Positions 41,883 to 50,711 of a stretch of 64,000 bases of DNA are shown piece after piece. The translations under genes were made by a program, and so were the position numbers. Below the pieces are notes generated by a model, which made no database searches, was not told the DNA's origin, and saw only the letters and a program-made list of their open reading frames with translations. Numbering within the stretch: position 1 is the first letter of the stretch; each line of letters begins with the position of its first letter. The stretch is from JADLHS01 sp044225555 (lineage in GTDB: Bacteria > Verrucomicrobiota > Verrucomicrobiia > Limisphaerales > JADLHS01), in contig JBGAIM010000005.1 of NCBI GenBank assembly GCA_044225555.1, forward strand, positions 248,001 through 312,000. Reading direction: 5' to 3'.

Positions 41883-43115
41883 CTATGGTCCATTGCGTGC
41901 GCGGTAGAAGAGGCGCGGGGCTGAAACGGATTGCGTGGAGACGATATGCACGAGCGGGCCGGTGCTGTTGGTGGTCAACAATTTTGGCCACGTTCCTGAC
42001 GAAAGCGCGTTGGTGTATTCAATGGTCACTGTCTGGCCGTTCGTGCAGAGCACATCGAAACTAAAGGCGCTGGGGGTCCAGTTCGCGTTGGTGAGGATCA
42101 ATTGACCCGTGGGAGTGGCGGAGGTGGTGATCAATGAGAATTCTATGTACGTCGCCCGATAAGCGGCGGCGGCGTAGCTGGCGTTGGTAGAGCCGACGAA
42201 ATGGAAGAAGCCGACGCGCGAGAGGTAGTTGGAGTTAGGTTGCAAGACGCCGGCAGGGATGGTGAAGGTGCGAGCGGTGCCGTTCAGGGCGCCGGGCAAA
42301 CCGGGATCGGGAGAAAGGTAAGCCATGCCGATGTCAACGTCTATGTAGTCGGCAGCGGTGCCGCCGGCGTAAGCGTCCCAGCCGAGCACGAAGGGTTGGT
42401 TCGGATTGACACTTTGCGCCGCCAAATAGTTGGTCAGGTGCGGCGCGCCGGGCTGTGGCAGGCTGTTGGTCGTTGGCAGGTTCACAACGACGGTTTGATT
42501 TGAAGAGGCCGCTTGGGCGAAGAAAGTGTAGTTGCCGGGAGGGAAGGTCGCGTCGTAGGTGCTCTGGACCGTGTCAACGCCGTAAACGATGTACTTCTCC
42601 TGCTGTTGAGGTAGCTGGAACATGTTGGACACGGCGGCGGTCGGCAGGGTGAGAGTGATGCTAGTCACGGTGCGATTGGAGGCGAGCGACGTGACGCCGC
42701 TGAAATCGTAGGGTGTGGAAGGATCGAGCGTCGGCGCGCCAGCGGAGGTTTGGTTGTAGTGATGGGTTTTTCCCACGGAGAAAGTGGTGCTGGCGTTGGT
42801 GCCGTTGCCGCCCGAGCCGGTCCCGGTGGTGAACACGCCACCCGTTGGAAACGCAGGCGATGGGGTGCAGGTCAGGATGGTGTTGCCACCAGTCCAGGCG
42901 TCGGACGTTGTTAGCGGCGTGAAAGTCGTGAAGTCGAAAAAGTCAACGGCGGTCAAGCTAGTGTCCATGGGTTCGCTAAATACGAACACCAGCGGGGCCG
43001 CACCGGAAACCCCGCTGGCGGGCGGCGGGGAGGTGATGACGGGCGCCGCTTCGGTTCGTGATAACGGTAGGAACGCGCAAGTAAGGACCAATAGTCTGAG
43101 CAAATTGTTACACAT
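41883..43115 (-). CDS. Secreted protein with N-terminal Ig-like (Big_5-type) domain
   Basis: The 410-residue precursor has a signal peptide (cleavage near TEAA at 23). An N-terminal domain reading VITSPPPASGVSGAAPLVFVFSEPMDTSLT (about 25-55) has the SEPMD pattern of bacterial Ig-like domains of the Big_5 type. A long Thr/Ser/Asn-rich beta region follows. The C-terminus (FDVLCTNGQTVTIEYTNALSSGTWPKLLTTNSTG...FYRARNGP) is the short terminal beta domain shared with other secreted proteins in this window. A clean AGGAG lies 6 bases before the ATG at 43115. The function is unknown; a surface or matrix role is inferred. Confidence 0.75.
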   Translation of the reverse strand: MCNNLLRLLVLTCAFLPLSRTEAAPVITSPPPASGVSGAAPLVFVFSEPMDTSLTAVDFFDFTTFTPLTTSDAWTGGNTILTCTPSPAFPTGGVFTTGTGSGGNGTNASTTFSVGKTHHYNQTSAGAPTLDPSTPYDFSGVTSLASNRTVTSITLTLPTAAVSNMFQLPQQQEKYIVYGVDTVQSTYDATFPPGNYTFFAQAASSNQTVVVNLPTTNSLPQPGAPHLTNYLAAQSVNPNQPFVLGWDAYAGGTAADYIDVDIGMAYLSPDPGLPGALNGTARTFTIPAGVLQPNSNYLSRVGFFHFVGSTNASYAAAAYRATYIEFSLITTSATPTGQLILTNANWTPSAFSFDVLCTNGQTVTIEYTNALSSGTWPKLLTTNSTGPLVHIVSTQSVSAPRLFYRARNGP

Positions 43116-43291
43116 GGTAACTCCTGATTGGTTGTGTTCTGAGGCGTCTCGATTAGCTCATGGCGGGCCGTTTTTGTCACTCTAAATCTTGTGCGCACGG
43201 AGATAAGATTTGGTGTTTCAAGGCCGGTTAGAATGGCCGCGACTAATTGGCGGAAACGTGCCGGATCGGAGGTCGGCACTCCGGAGGAGAT

Positions 43292-44452
43292 TTATTTCAA
43301 CCCCAGAAAGAGAATCACCAGGTCAATGATGAAGAGCATCACGATGGTGATTTCAAGAATCATCATCCAACTGTTCGTCTGGTCGTGCTTGAGCATCTGG
43401 TAAAGGTCATCAAGGGTCTTGAGTTTGCCGTCAATGGTGCGATGCCATTCGCCGAGGTGGAAGCGGGAGGCCATCTTTTCGTGGATGCGTGCGAGATGCC
43501 AGTCGCCGAAGAACTTGGTGGTGTTGGAGAGTTCGTCGTTGAAGCGCGCCATATCAATGCGGATTTCGCGCAGTTCGCGCAGGATGTTGCCACGCGAACG
43601 AAGCGGTTTTTCGCCGAGATCGCGATAGGAACGTTCTAGCGCGTCGTCGAGCAGGCGGTCGTAGGCTTCGAGTTCGGCCAGCTGGAGATTGGCCAACTCC
43701 ATGATATAGAGCGTTTCGTCGAAGTCGCGCGGTTCGTCAATCAGTAGGGCGGCATCCCAGTCAATGACCACGAGGTCGCTGTCGTAGTAGCTGAGGTAGC
43801 GCGCGGTGGATTCCTCGGATTCCTGTTTGGAAAGGCGTTCGATCTCGGATTCCTGTGTGAGCAAGGCGGCGACCTGGCGGCGGTGGGTTTGAAACCAATT
43901 CTCGGCGGTCACGGGCAAGCCGTCTTGGGTAATGAGTGGCGAGGCGACACAAAATACGGTGTAGGCTTCCTCCTCGGGCAACTGCGGTTGCGGACGGATG
44001 AGATGGGCCTGGAGTTCGGCGGCGACGTCTTGCGCGAGGCGGCGGACTTCATCGTGCAGCGAGCCGTTGGAGAATTGAAGGTCGTGAAACGCGACGAGGT
44101 CCTCGATGTGATTCACGGCGAACGGCACGCGCACAGTGATGCTGATGGCGCCGACGGGCAGGAGTTTGATGGCGCGCTCGACGCGCACCGCTCCCAGCGG
44201 GCTGATGCGTTCCATCGGTGGCAGGCGGACCATCTGCGGTTTGTAAAAGAACAACTGGCGCGGGCTGCGTTTGCTAGCGTCCACGGCGAATTGAGCGACG
44301 GGCTGGCCGAGCAATTCGCTGATGGGTTTGCGCGCAGTGTCGTAAGCCAGGTCGAAGGCGTAGATGTAAACGACCTCGCCGGTGTAGCGGGTTACTTTGG
44401 CGTGCGAGGGCTTGTGGTCCGCAGGTTTGGTTTGTGAAGTGGCCGTGTTCAT
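43292..44452 (-). CDS. RMD1/DUF155-like protein with C-terminal membrane anchor
   Basis: The 386-residue protein has a mixed N-terminal domain (VVYIYAFDLAYD, about 29-40; VERAIKLLPVGAISITVRVPF), a central helical region and a long helical stretch (ELANLQLAELEAYDRLLDDALERSYRDLG). A single C-terminal transmembrane helix (about 362-383) ends the protein. The layout, with the last helix after MLKHDQTNSWMMILEI, resembles the RMD1/Sif2 (DUF155) family, whose molecular function is poorly known. The resemblance is by eye only. The ATG at 44452 was chosen because the upstream frame overlaps the promoter side of the divergent LysM gene. Confidence 0.5.
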   Translation of the reverse strand: MNTATSQTKPADHKPSHAKVTRYTGEVVYIYAFDLAYDTARKPISELLGQPVAQFAVDASKRSPRQLFFYKPQMVRLPPMERISPLGAVRVERAIKLLPVGAISITVRVPFAVNHIEDLVAFHDLQFSNGSLHDEVRRLAQDVAAELQAHLIRPQPQLPEEEAYTVFCVASPLITQDGLPVTAENWFQTHRRQVAALLTQESEIERLSKQESEESTARYLSYYDSDLVVIDWDAALLIDEPRDFDETLYIMELANLQLAELEAYDRLLDDALERSYRDLGEKPLRSRGNILRELREIRIDMARFNDELSNTTKFFGDWHLARIHEKMASRFHLGEWHRTIDGKLKTLDDLYQMLKHDQTNSWMMILEITIVMLFIIDLVILFLGLK

Positions 44453-44562
44453 ACCCAACCCAAAGTAACCTGTGAATTCAGGAAAGTCGAAACTCAGCGG
44501 CCCCGGATTTTCCCGGACAACCTTGGCTTGCGCCACCGCAATTGGCTTCTTATTGTCGGCGC

Positions 44563-45141
44563 ATGAAACGAATTTTTCTTTTACTGATGGTGATGACGAC
44601 GGTGGCAACGTTCAATCTGCGCGCCCAGGATGTTGCGGCTCTGGAGGAACGGGTCAAGCAGTTGAACGGTTACGTGCAGGATTTGCTTGAGGACAAGGCC
44701 AATCAAAAGAAGCAGATCGAGGGGCTGGCGAAGGAACTCCAGGCCCTGCGCGATCAACAGCAGAATCAACCCAAAGGCAACTACGCAAGCCAGGAGGATT
44801 TGCGGGCGCTGGCGAAGCAGGTGCAGGACATCGAAGACAAACGCAAAAGCGATCGCGAAGTCATCTTGAAGGAGATTGAGAAACTAGGCAAAGCCTCCAC
44901 GAGTAAACCAAGGCCGCCGAAGGAATCTCCAGCCAACAATTCTGCGTCAAGTGATCTGCCGGACAAAGCCCTCGAGCATACCATTGCTTCGGGCGACACG
45001 TTGTCCACGATTGCGGCCGCCTACAGCAAGGAGAAGGGCGTCAAGATCACGCTCGATCAGATCCGCAAGGCCAATCCGGGAATCAAGGATGACAAGCTGG
45101 TCGTGGGAAAAAAAATCCTCGTGCCCATCCCGGACAAGTGA
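44563..45141 (+). CDS. Secreted coiled-coil protein with a C-terminal LysM domain
   Basis: The 192-residue precursor has a signal peptide (cleavage near LRAQ at 22). A Gln/Lys-rich coiled coil (about 23-110) and a Pro/Ser/Lys linker are followed by one LysM repeat (HTIASGDTLSTIAAAYSKEKGVKITLDQIRKANPGIKDDKLVVGKKILVP, about 141-190). LysM binds peptidoglycan, so the protein is probably a periplasmic, wall-associated structural or regulatory factor. It converges on uppP with an 8-base gap. The ATG at 44563 follows an upstream TTG in frame; the ATG opens the signal peptide. Confidence 0.85.
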   Translation: MKRIFLLLMVMTTVATFNLRAQDVAALEERVKQLNGYVQDLLEDKANQKKQIEGLAKELQALRDQQQNQPKGNYASQEDLRALAKQVQDIEDKRKSDREVILKEIEKLGKASTSKPRPPKESPANNSASSDLPDKALEHTIASGDTLSTIAAAYSKEKGVKITLDQIRKANPGIKDDKLVVGKKILVPIPDK

Positions 45142-45149
45142 TTCGCGCG

Positions 45150-45929
45150 TCAGCGGAGCAGCAGCAGGATGGCGATGCCGACCGCGATCCGGTACCAGCC
45201 AAACGGTGTGAACGTGTGGTTACGGATGTAACCGAGCAGCCATTTCACGACCACGAAGGCGGTGACCGCCGCCACAACCGTCCCGAGCAAAACCTGCGAC
45301 CACGGCTCGTGTGCTTCGTGACCTTTCAAGGCGTCGAGAGTTTCCTTCGCGCCTGCCGCCAGCAGTGTGGGAATACCGAGCAGAAACGAAAACTCCGCCG
45401 CCGAACTCCGGCTTAGCCCCAGCACCAGTGCGATCAGAATGGTTGTGCCTGAGCGGGAGGCGCCCGGAAAACCAACGGCCACCAGTTGAGCGAGGCCGAC
45501 GGCAATCGCCACCGTCCAGGTAACCGATTCGGTTGTCTTGCGCCCGCGCAACCACCATTCCACGATCACGAAGAGGACCCCGCCGATGAGCGTGGCCCAA
45601 GCGATGGGGGAAACTTCCTTGGGCAACTTCAACCCGGCCTTCTTCAGCGCGAGCCCGCCAATTGCGGTCAGAACGAAAGCGACGGCCAGTTTCGCCAGAT
45701 AATCGCGGTTCGCCGGCTGTTGCCAGTCGAGCAGCAGGGATTTGGCGCGATTTGCGAAGACCGCCAGCACGGCCACGACGGCGCCGGTCTGGATGACCAC
45801 GTTGAACAATTCACTGCGCGCTCCGAGCCAGTGCTCCGCCAGTAGCAGATGGCCGGTGGAGGAAACCGGCAGGAATTCGGTGATCCCCTCAATTATTCCC
45901 AAAATGACGACGGCAATCCAGTCAGGCAT
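45150..45929 (-). CDS. uppP: Undecaprenyl-diphosphate phosphatase
   Basis: The 259-residue polytopic membrane protein has the BacA/UppP signatures: EGITEFLPVSSTGHLLL (about 14-30), with the catalytic-type Glu and Ser, and the second motif GFPGASRSGTTI (about 151-162). About eight transmembrane helices are visible and the length is normal for the family. It removes a phosphate from C55-PP so the lipid carrier can be reused in peptidoglycan and O-antigen synthesis. It stands alone, transcribed away from the metal-transport operon, with both promoters in 45930-46048. Confidence 0.95.
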   Translation of the reverse strand: MPDWIAVVILGIIEGITEFLPVSSTGHLLLAEHWLGARSELFNVVIQTGAVVAVLAVFANRAKSLLLDWQQPANRDYLAKLAVAFVLTAIGGLALKKAGLKLPKEVSPIAWATLIGGVLFVIVEWWLRGRKTTESVTWTVAIAVGLAQLVAVGFPGASRSGTTILIALVLGLSRSSAAEFSFLLGIPTLLAAGAKETLDALKGHEAHEPWSQVLLGTVVAAVTAFVVVKWLLGYIRNHTFTPFGWYRIAVGIAILLLLR

Positions 45930-45989
45930 CCTCAACCAGACACGAAATTCGCAGGGGTTGGCAAGCGGCAAAATCCCGCGCCGGCCTTG

Positions 45990-46007
45990 AGTTAGGCATA
46001 CCTAACT
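45990..46007 (+). promoter_or_regulatory. DtxR/MntR-type metal-responsive operator palindrome
   Basis: AGTTAGG CATA CCTAACT is a perfect 7-bp inverted repeat that matches the TTAGGNNNNNCCTAA core seen in DtxR/IdeR/MntR boxes. It lies 41 bases before the GTG of the outer-membrane protein gene; a second half-site (GTTAGGC) occurs at about 46035-46041. The downstream NRAMP gene makes manganese or iron control plausible. The regulator gene is not in the window. Confidence 0.7.
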
Positions 46008-46048
46008 TTTATTCTTGATTCAAACTCAGTATACGTTAGGCTGCTGCC

Positions 46049-46957
46049 GTGAATGAGAAAACCAGTTGCTGGGCGGCCCGGCCTGCCAACGGACGGTTCG
46101 GGATCGTCGTCGGCGTGCTGCTGGGACTGATCCCGTTGCTGTCGGTGGCCGGGGCAGGGCCGCAGGACGTCGATAAATCCCGTTACAACCTCTTCCGACC
46201 GACCCCGGCAGATCAAATGCGCGAAATGAACACCGACCGTCCGGACCAGACGGAGAGTCCTTACACGGTGGACGCGGGGCACGTGCAGTTGGAAATGGAT
46301 TTCGCCAACGGCACGTTGGATCACGACCGGTCCAACGGGGGTGATGTGCGCTCGCAGGTCTGGAATTATGCGCCGATCAATCTGAAGATTGGCTTGTTGA
46401 ACAATGTTGACATCCAGTTCGTGCTGGACAGCTACGTGCGTTCACGCGTGGAGGATCAGTCGGCGGGAACGGTTCAGAAGGCGTCCGGCTTGGGCGATTT
46501 CACGACTCGCCTCAAAATCAATTTCTGGGGCAATGACGGCGGTGCAACCGCATTCGGCCTCCTCCCCTTTGTGAAATGGCCGCTGCCAGCGACGAGTCTG
46601 CGCAACGGCAAGACCGAGGGCGGCATCATCGTGCCGCTGGCGGTCGGGTTGCCGGGCGGCTGGGACATGGGCGCGATGACCGAGTTTGATTTCGTGAGTG
46701 ATGGTGCTGGTGGTTATGACACCGAGTATTTGAACAGCGTCACTTTTTCCCATGACATTGTAGGCAATCTCGGTGGCTATCTGGAGTTCGCGGCGTTGGT
46801 CACCCCGGAAAGCGGCGGCAAGTGGCAGGGACAGGTTGACGTGGGTTTCACTTACGGCCTGAACAAGAACACCCAGTTTGATTTCGGCTGCAACTTCGGC
46901 GTGACCGAATCGGCGCCGGATTACAATCCGTTCATCGGCTTGTCGCTGCGCTTTTGA
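46049..46957 (+). CDS. Outer-membrane transporter-like beta-barrel (MetA/phenol-type), first gene of the NRAMP operon
   Basis: The 302-residue product has a long signal region (hydrophobic 19-36, cleavage near VAGAG). A beta-strand-rich mature part begins TDRPDQTESPYTVDAGHVQLEMDF (about 62-85), the entry motif of the PF13557-type transporters, and the protein ends in Phe (LSLRF) as barrels do. It precedes the NRAMP gene by 9 bases and probably passes metal or another substrate across the outer membrane. The start is a GTG at 46049; no better codon is in frame. It is likely controlled by the palindrome at 45990. Confidence 0.75.
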   Translation: MNEKTSCWAARPANGRFGIVVGVLLGLIPLLSVAGAGPQDVDKSRYNLFRPTPADQMREMNTDRPDQTESPYTVDAGHVQLEMDFANGTLDHDRSNGGDVRSQVWNYAPINLKIGLLNNVDIQFVLDSYVRSRVEDQSAGTVQKASGLGDFTTRLKINFWGNDGGATAFGLLPFVKWPLPATSLRNGKTEGGIIVPLAVGLPGGWDMGAMTEFDFVSDGAGGYDTEYLNSVTFSHDIVGNLGGYLEFAALVTPESGGKWQGQVDVGFTYGLNKNTQFDFGCNFGVTESAPDYNPFIGLSLRF

Positions 46958-46966
46958 TTCTGATCC

Positions 46967-48346
46967 ATGAAAACTCCCGGGCTCACTGAACCCTCTGAAA
47001 CTTCACGCGGCTGGCGGTCGGCGAGCAACACGCCGAGCCTGCCGGAAGTTCACGCGAGCATCCAGGTGCCGAAGTCTTTCGGCTTCTGGCGCAAGCTGCT
47101 GGCGTTTTCTGGACCGGGCTATCTCGTCGCGGTGGGTTACATGGACCCGGGTAACTGGGCGACTGATCTCGCGGGCGGTTCGGCCTTCGGCTACACGCTG
47201 CTCTCGGTCATTCTGTTGTCGAACCTGATGGCAATCCTCTTGCAATCGCTCTGCGCGCGGCTCGGCATCGTGACCGGACGCGATCTGGCGCAAGCGTGTC
47301 GCGATCATTACTCAAAGCCGGTGACGGTCGTGCTCTGGCTGCTGTGTGAAATCGCCATTTGCGCATGTGACCTGGCGGAGGTGATTGGTTCGGCCATCGC
47401 GCTGAATCTTTTGTTCGGCATTCCGCTCGTTTGGGGTGTGTGCATTACGGCGCTGGATGTGTTGGTGGTGATGTATCTGGCAAACAAAGGATTTCGCTAC
47501 ATCGAGGCACTGGTCATTTCGTTGATCCTCCTCATTGGCGGTTGTTTCCTTTTTGAAATCATCGTCTCGCGTCCCGAGTTGAGCGCCGTGCTCGGCGGGT
47601 TTGTGCCGAAGCTGGAAATCATCAAGAACCCCGAGATGCTGTATGTCGCCATCGGCATCCTGGGCGCAACGGTGATGCCGCATAATCTTTATTTGCACTC
47701 GTCCATCGTGCAGACGCGCAAGTACGAACAGAATCCCGAGGGCAAGCGCGAGGCCATAAAGTTCGCCACGATTGATTCCACGGTGGCGCTGATGTTCGCG
47801 TTGTTCATCAACGCGGCAATTCTCATCGTGTCGGCGGCGACCTTCCACACGCGCGGGCAGACGGAGGTGGCTGAAATCCAGGATGCCTACAAACTGCTAT
47901 CGCCTACACTGGGAGTCGGCGTGGCGAGCGCGGTATTTGCCGTGGCCTTGCTTGCATCGGGTCAAAACTCCACGCTCACCGGCACGTTGGCGGGGCAGAT
48001 TGTGATGGAGGGCTTCCTCAACATCCGGCTGCGTCCGTGGCTGCGCCGGCTGATAACTCGGCTGATCGCCATCATCCCGGCGGTGATTGTTACCATGATT
48101 TACGGCGAAAGCGGTACGGCGAAGCTGCTCGTGTTCAGCCAGGTTGTTCTGAGTCTGCAACTCTCGTTTGCCGTGATTCCGCTCATCATGTTTACGAGCA
48201 GTCGTCTCAAGATGGGCGAGTTTGTCATCCCGCTCTGGATGAAAATCCTCGCCTGGCTGACGGCTGGGATTATTGTGACGTTGAACGTGAAATACCTGTC
48301 GGATTTCTCCGGCATCACGGCGTGGCTCGCGCGCCTCGTTTCCTGA
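46967..48346 (+). CDS. mntH: NRAMP-type divalent metal (Mn/Fe) transporter
   Basis: The 459-residue protein has eleven or so transmembrane helices. The metal-site motif DPGN is at about 60-63 (GYMDPGNWATDLAGG) and the second metal-site motif MPHNLYLHS at about 238-246; both are in the form seen in Mn2+/Fe2+ transporters. It imports metal with protons. The N-terminal extension of about 30 residues before the first helix is longer than in E. coli MntH. It is the middle gene of a three-gene operon with the outer-membrane protein and UspA, under the palindrome at 45990. Confidence 0.93.
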   Translation: MKTPGLTEPSETSRGWRSASNTPSLPEVHASIQVPKSFGFWRKLLAFSGPGYLVAVGYMDPGNWATDLAGGSAFGYTLLSVILLSNLMAILLQSLCARLGIVTGRDLAQACRDHYSKPVTVVLWLLCEIAICACDLAEVIGSAIALNLLFGIPLVWGVCITALDVLVVMYLANKGFRYIEALVISLILLIGGCFLFEIIVSRPELSAVLGGFVPKLEIIKNPEMLYVAIGILGATVMPHNLYLHSSIVQTRKYEQNPEGKREAIKFATIDSTVALMFALFINAAILIVSAATFHTRGQTEVAEIQDAYKLLSPTLGVGVASAVFAVALLASGQNSTLTGTLAGQIVMEGFLNIRLRPWLRRLITRLIAIIPAVIVTMIYGESGTAKLLVFSQVVLSLQLSFAVIPLIMFTSSRLKMGEFVIPLWMKILAWLTAGIIVTLNVKYLSDFSGITAWLARLVS

Positions 48347-48350
48347 AACC

Positions 48351-48779
48351 ATGTACCGCAAAATTCTCGTTGCTCTGGAAAACAGTCGTGCGGACAAAAG
48401 CCTGTTGCCGCACGTGACGGAGCTGGCCGGACGACTCGGTTCGGAACTGCTGCTGGTGCATGTGGCCGACGGTTGGGCGGCGCGCAATTTCTCACAGCTT
48501 AAATTGGCTGAGTCCGATGAGATGAAAGCTGACCGCGTTTATCTGGAGAAAACCGCCGAGGAACTTCGGGCGAAGGGATTGACCGTATCCACGCAATTGG
48601 CACTCGGAGATCCGGCGACGGAAATCTTGAAAACGGCGGTGACGGAGCACTGCAATCTTATCGCCATGACGAGTCACGGCCACCGGTTGATTGGCGACAT
48701 CATTTACGGCAGCACGATCAATGAAGTGCGCCATCGCACGGCCATCCCCGTTCTGCTGGTGCGGGCCACGGAGAAGTGA
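48351..48779 (+). CDS. Universal stress protein (UspA family)
   Basis: The 142-residue single-domain protein starts YRKILVALENS and ends with the ATP-binding signature TSHGHRLIGDIIYGSTINEVRHRTAIPVLLV (about 108-138; G-2x-G-9x-G(S) pattern). It is four bases after the mntH stop and so belongs to the metal operon. UspA-family proteins bind ATP in stress responses, and some are encoded with transporters. A role tied to the metal transporter is inferred from position only. Confidence 0.9.
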   Translation: MYRKILVALENSRADKSLLPHVTELAGRLGSELLLVHVADGWAARNFSQLKLAESDEMKADRVYLEKTAEELRAKGLTVSTQLALGDPATEILKTAVTEHCNLIAMTSHGHRLIGDIIYGSTINEVRHRTAIPVLLVRATEK

Positions 48780-48843
48780 ACCCGAGAATCCCCGGCTTGC
48801 CAAAGCGGTTCTCGCCCCCTAAACAACCGCCGGCGATCCGACG

Positions 48844-49926
48844 ATGATGACGGTTCGACTCATTGGGATACTCATGGCCATGACGATTTCTGCCAAAGCC
48901 GCCTCCGGCCTCAGCGCGGAGACTACCGCACGGATTGATTCCTTGTTCGCAGGCTTCGATCACCCGAATGCGCCGGGAGCGAGCGTGATGGTGATCCATG
49001 ACCATAAACCGGTTTTTGCCAAAGGTTACGGTCTGGCAAATCTCGACATCAAGACACCTTGCACAACCAACACCAACTTTCGCCTCGCTTCCGTGACCAA
49101 GCAATTCACAGCGATGGCAGCAATGATCCTGGCCGAGCGCAAGCAACTCTCCCTTGGCGAACCGCTCACGGCGTTCTTTCCTGAATTCCCGGCTTGCGGG
49201 AAATCCATCACCGTGCGCCATCTGCTGACGCACACGTCGGGATTGATTGACTATGAGGATGAAATCCCTGCAGGCACGACGATCCCCGTGCTCGATCAGG
49301 ACGTGCTGCGCCTCTTGATGAAGCAGGACAGGACGTATTTCCCGCCCGGCTCGCAATATCGATATAGCAATTCCGGTTTCGCGTTGCTGGCGTTGATTGT
49401 CGAGGTGCGCTCCGGGCGGACGTTCGCGAGGTTTCTCCAGGAGAATATCTTTGAGCCGCTCAAGATGACTAACACTCTCGCCTATGAGGCGGGCCTGTCA
49501 GTGGTGACCAATCGTGCCTTCGGCCACTCCCTGAAGTCAAATGTCTGGCAGCGCACGGATCAAAGCCTGACGAGTTCCGTCCTCGGCGATGGTGGCGTCT
49601 ATTCCTCGGTGGCCGATTTGTTCAAATGGGATCAGGCGCTTTACAAATCCAAACTCGTCAGCGAGCCGATGCTGCGGGTGGCGTTCTCGCCCTTGACCCC
49701 GACTGACAAGCCCGGGCGTAGTTATGGCTTCGGTTGGTATGTGACGGAGTATCGCGGGTTGAAGGAGATTTATCATAGTGGCGAAACGATCGGTTTTCGC
49801 ACCCGCATCGTTCGTTACCCGGAGAAGAAGTTCAGCGTTTTCATCCTTGCCAACCGTGCCGACGCAAAACTGGAGGATTTCCCCCACCAGATTGTGGATC
49901 TGGTTTTGTTCAAAGGCCGGCCATGA
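48844..49926 (+). CDS. Exported serine beta-lactamase-like hydrolase (class C/PBP type)
   Basis: The 360-residue precursor has a signal peptide (cleavage near KAAS at 20). The catalytic SxxK is in ASVTKQF (about 82-88), the YSN motif in YRYSNSGF and the third motif as HSG (HSGETIGF, near 300). This is the family of estEB/AmpC-like serine hydrolases (PF00144), which act as peptidases, esterases or beta-lactamases. The substrate is not evident. Its stop overlaps the next start (ATGA), so it is cotranscribed with the methyltransferase-like gene. Confidence 0.85.
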   Translation: MMTVRLIGILMAMTISAKAASGLSAETTARIDSLFAGFDHPNAPGASVMVIHDHKPVFAKGYGLANLDIKTPCTTNTNFRLASVTKQFTAMAAMILAERKQLSLGEPLTAFFPEFPACGKSITVRHLLTHTSGLIDYEDEIPAGTTIPVLDQDVLRLLMKQDRTYFPPGSQYRYSNSGFALLALIVEVRSGRTFARFLQENIFEPLKMTNTLAYEAGLSVVTNRAFGHSLKSNVWQRTDQSLTSSVLGDGGVYSSVADLFKWDQALYKSKLVSEPMLRVAFSPLTPTDKPGRSYGFGWYVTEYRGLKEIYHSGETIGFRTRIVRYPEKKFSVFILANRADAKLEDFPHQIVDLVLFKGRP

Positions 49927-50657
49927 GGTTCATTCCCACCACACTGATACTTGCCAGTCTGTTGGTCGTTAGCCCAGCCTGGTCCGAGAACACCAATGCC
50001 CCCGCGCCTGCGTCTCGTTATGAAACGCGCGCGGTGCACGATCCGAATGGCATCGGCAGGTTTTACATGGGGCGCGAGATTGCGCACGTGATGGGGCACG
50101 AGGCGGCCGATTGGCTTGAACGACCGGGGCGCGCGCGGGAGGAGGGGACGGATTTGCTCGTGCCGGCGCTTCAACTCAAGCGTGGTGACACAGTCGCGGA
50201 TGTTGGGTGTGGCAGCGGTTATTACACCCGACGACTGGCAAAGGCGGTGGGAACAAACGGCATGGTCTTGGCGGTGGATATTCAGCCGGAGATGCTGGAC
50301 CTCCTCACGAACAAGCTGGCCGGAGAAATGATTTTCAATGTGAAGCCCGTGCTCGGCACCATCACTGACCCGAAGCTTCGAGCCGCGACCGTTGACTTAA
50401 TCCTAATGGTGGACGTGTATCATGAGTTCGACCATCCCTACGAAATGGTCGATGCGATGTGCCGGTCGTTGAAACCCGGCGGGCGGATCGTGTTCGTTGA
50501 GTTTCGGGCCGAGGATCCGGACGTGCCGATCAAGGCCGTGCATAAGATGTCCGAGGCGCAGGTGCGCAAGGAAATGAGCGTGCATCCGCTCGAATGGGTG
50601 AAAACCGTCGGCACGCTGCCACAGCAACACGTGATCATGTTTCGCCGAAAACCCTGA
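49923..50657 (+). CDS. Class I SAM-dependent methyltransferase with an N-terminal signal peptide
   Basis: The 244-residue product has motif I VADVGCGSGYYTRRL (about 93-107), motif II around VLAVDIQPEML, and the post-motif segment LILMVDVYHEFDHP (about 158-171), so the methyltransferase fold is intact. Residues 1-22 form a signal peptide (LILASLLVVSPAWSE), which is odd for an enzyme that needs cytoplasmic SAM. Similar signal-bearing methyltransferases are known in proteobacterial and verrucomicrobial genomes; their function is not established. It overlaps the serine hydrolase gene by four bases. Confidence 0.8.
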   Translation: MRFIPTTLILASLLVVSPAWSENTNAPAPASRYETRAVHDPNGIGRFYMGREIAHVMGHEAADWLERPGRAREEGTDLLVPALQLKRGDTVADVGCGSGYYTRRLAKAVGTNGMVLAVDIQPEMLDLLTNKLAGEMIFNVKPVLGTITDPKLRAATVDLILMVDVYHEFDHPYEMVDAMCRSLKPGGRIVFVEFRAEDPDVPIKAVHKMSEAQVRKEMSVHPLEWVKTVGTLPQQHVIMFRRKP

Positions 50658-50711
50658 CCGAATCCGGAAGCCCCGCTTGTTTCATCCGCCCGGCGCGTCT
50701 ATCCTCCACGG

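Noticed and set aside
45990..46007. Reading the palindrome as a terminator for uppP
   Set aside because: It lies upstream, not downstream, of uppP, has only a 4-base loop with an AT-rich stem, and matches metal-regulator boxes instead.
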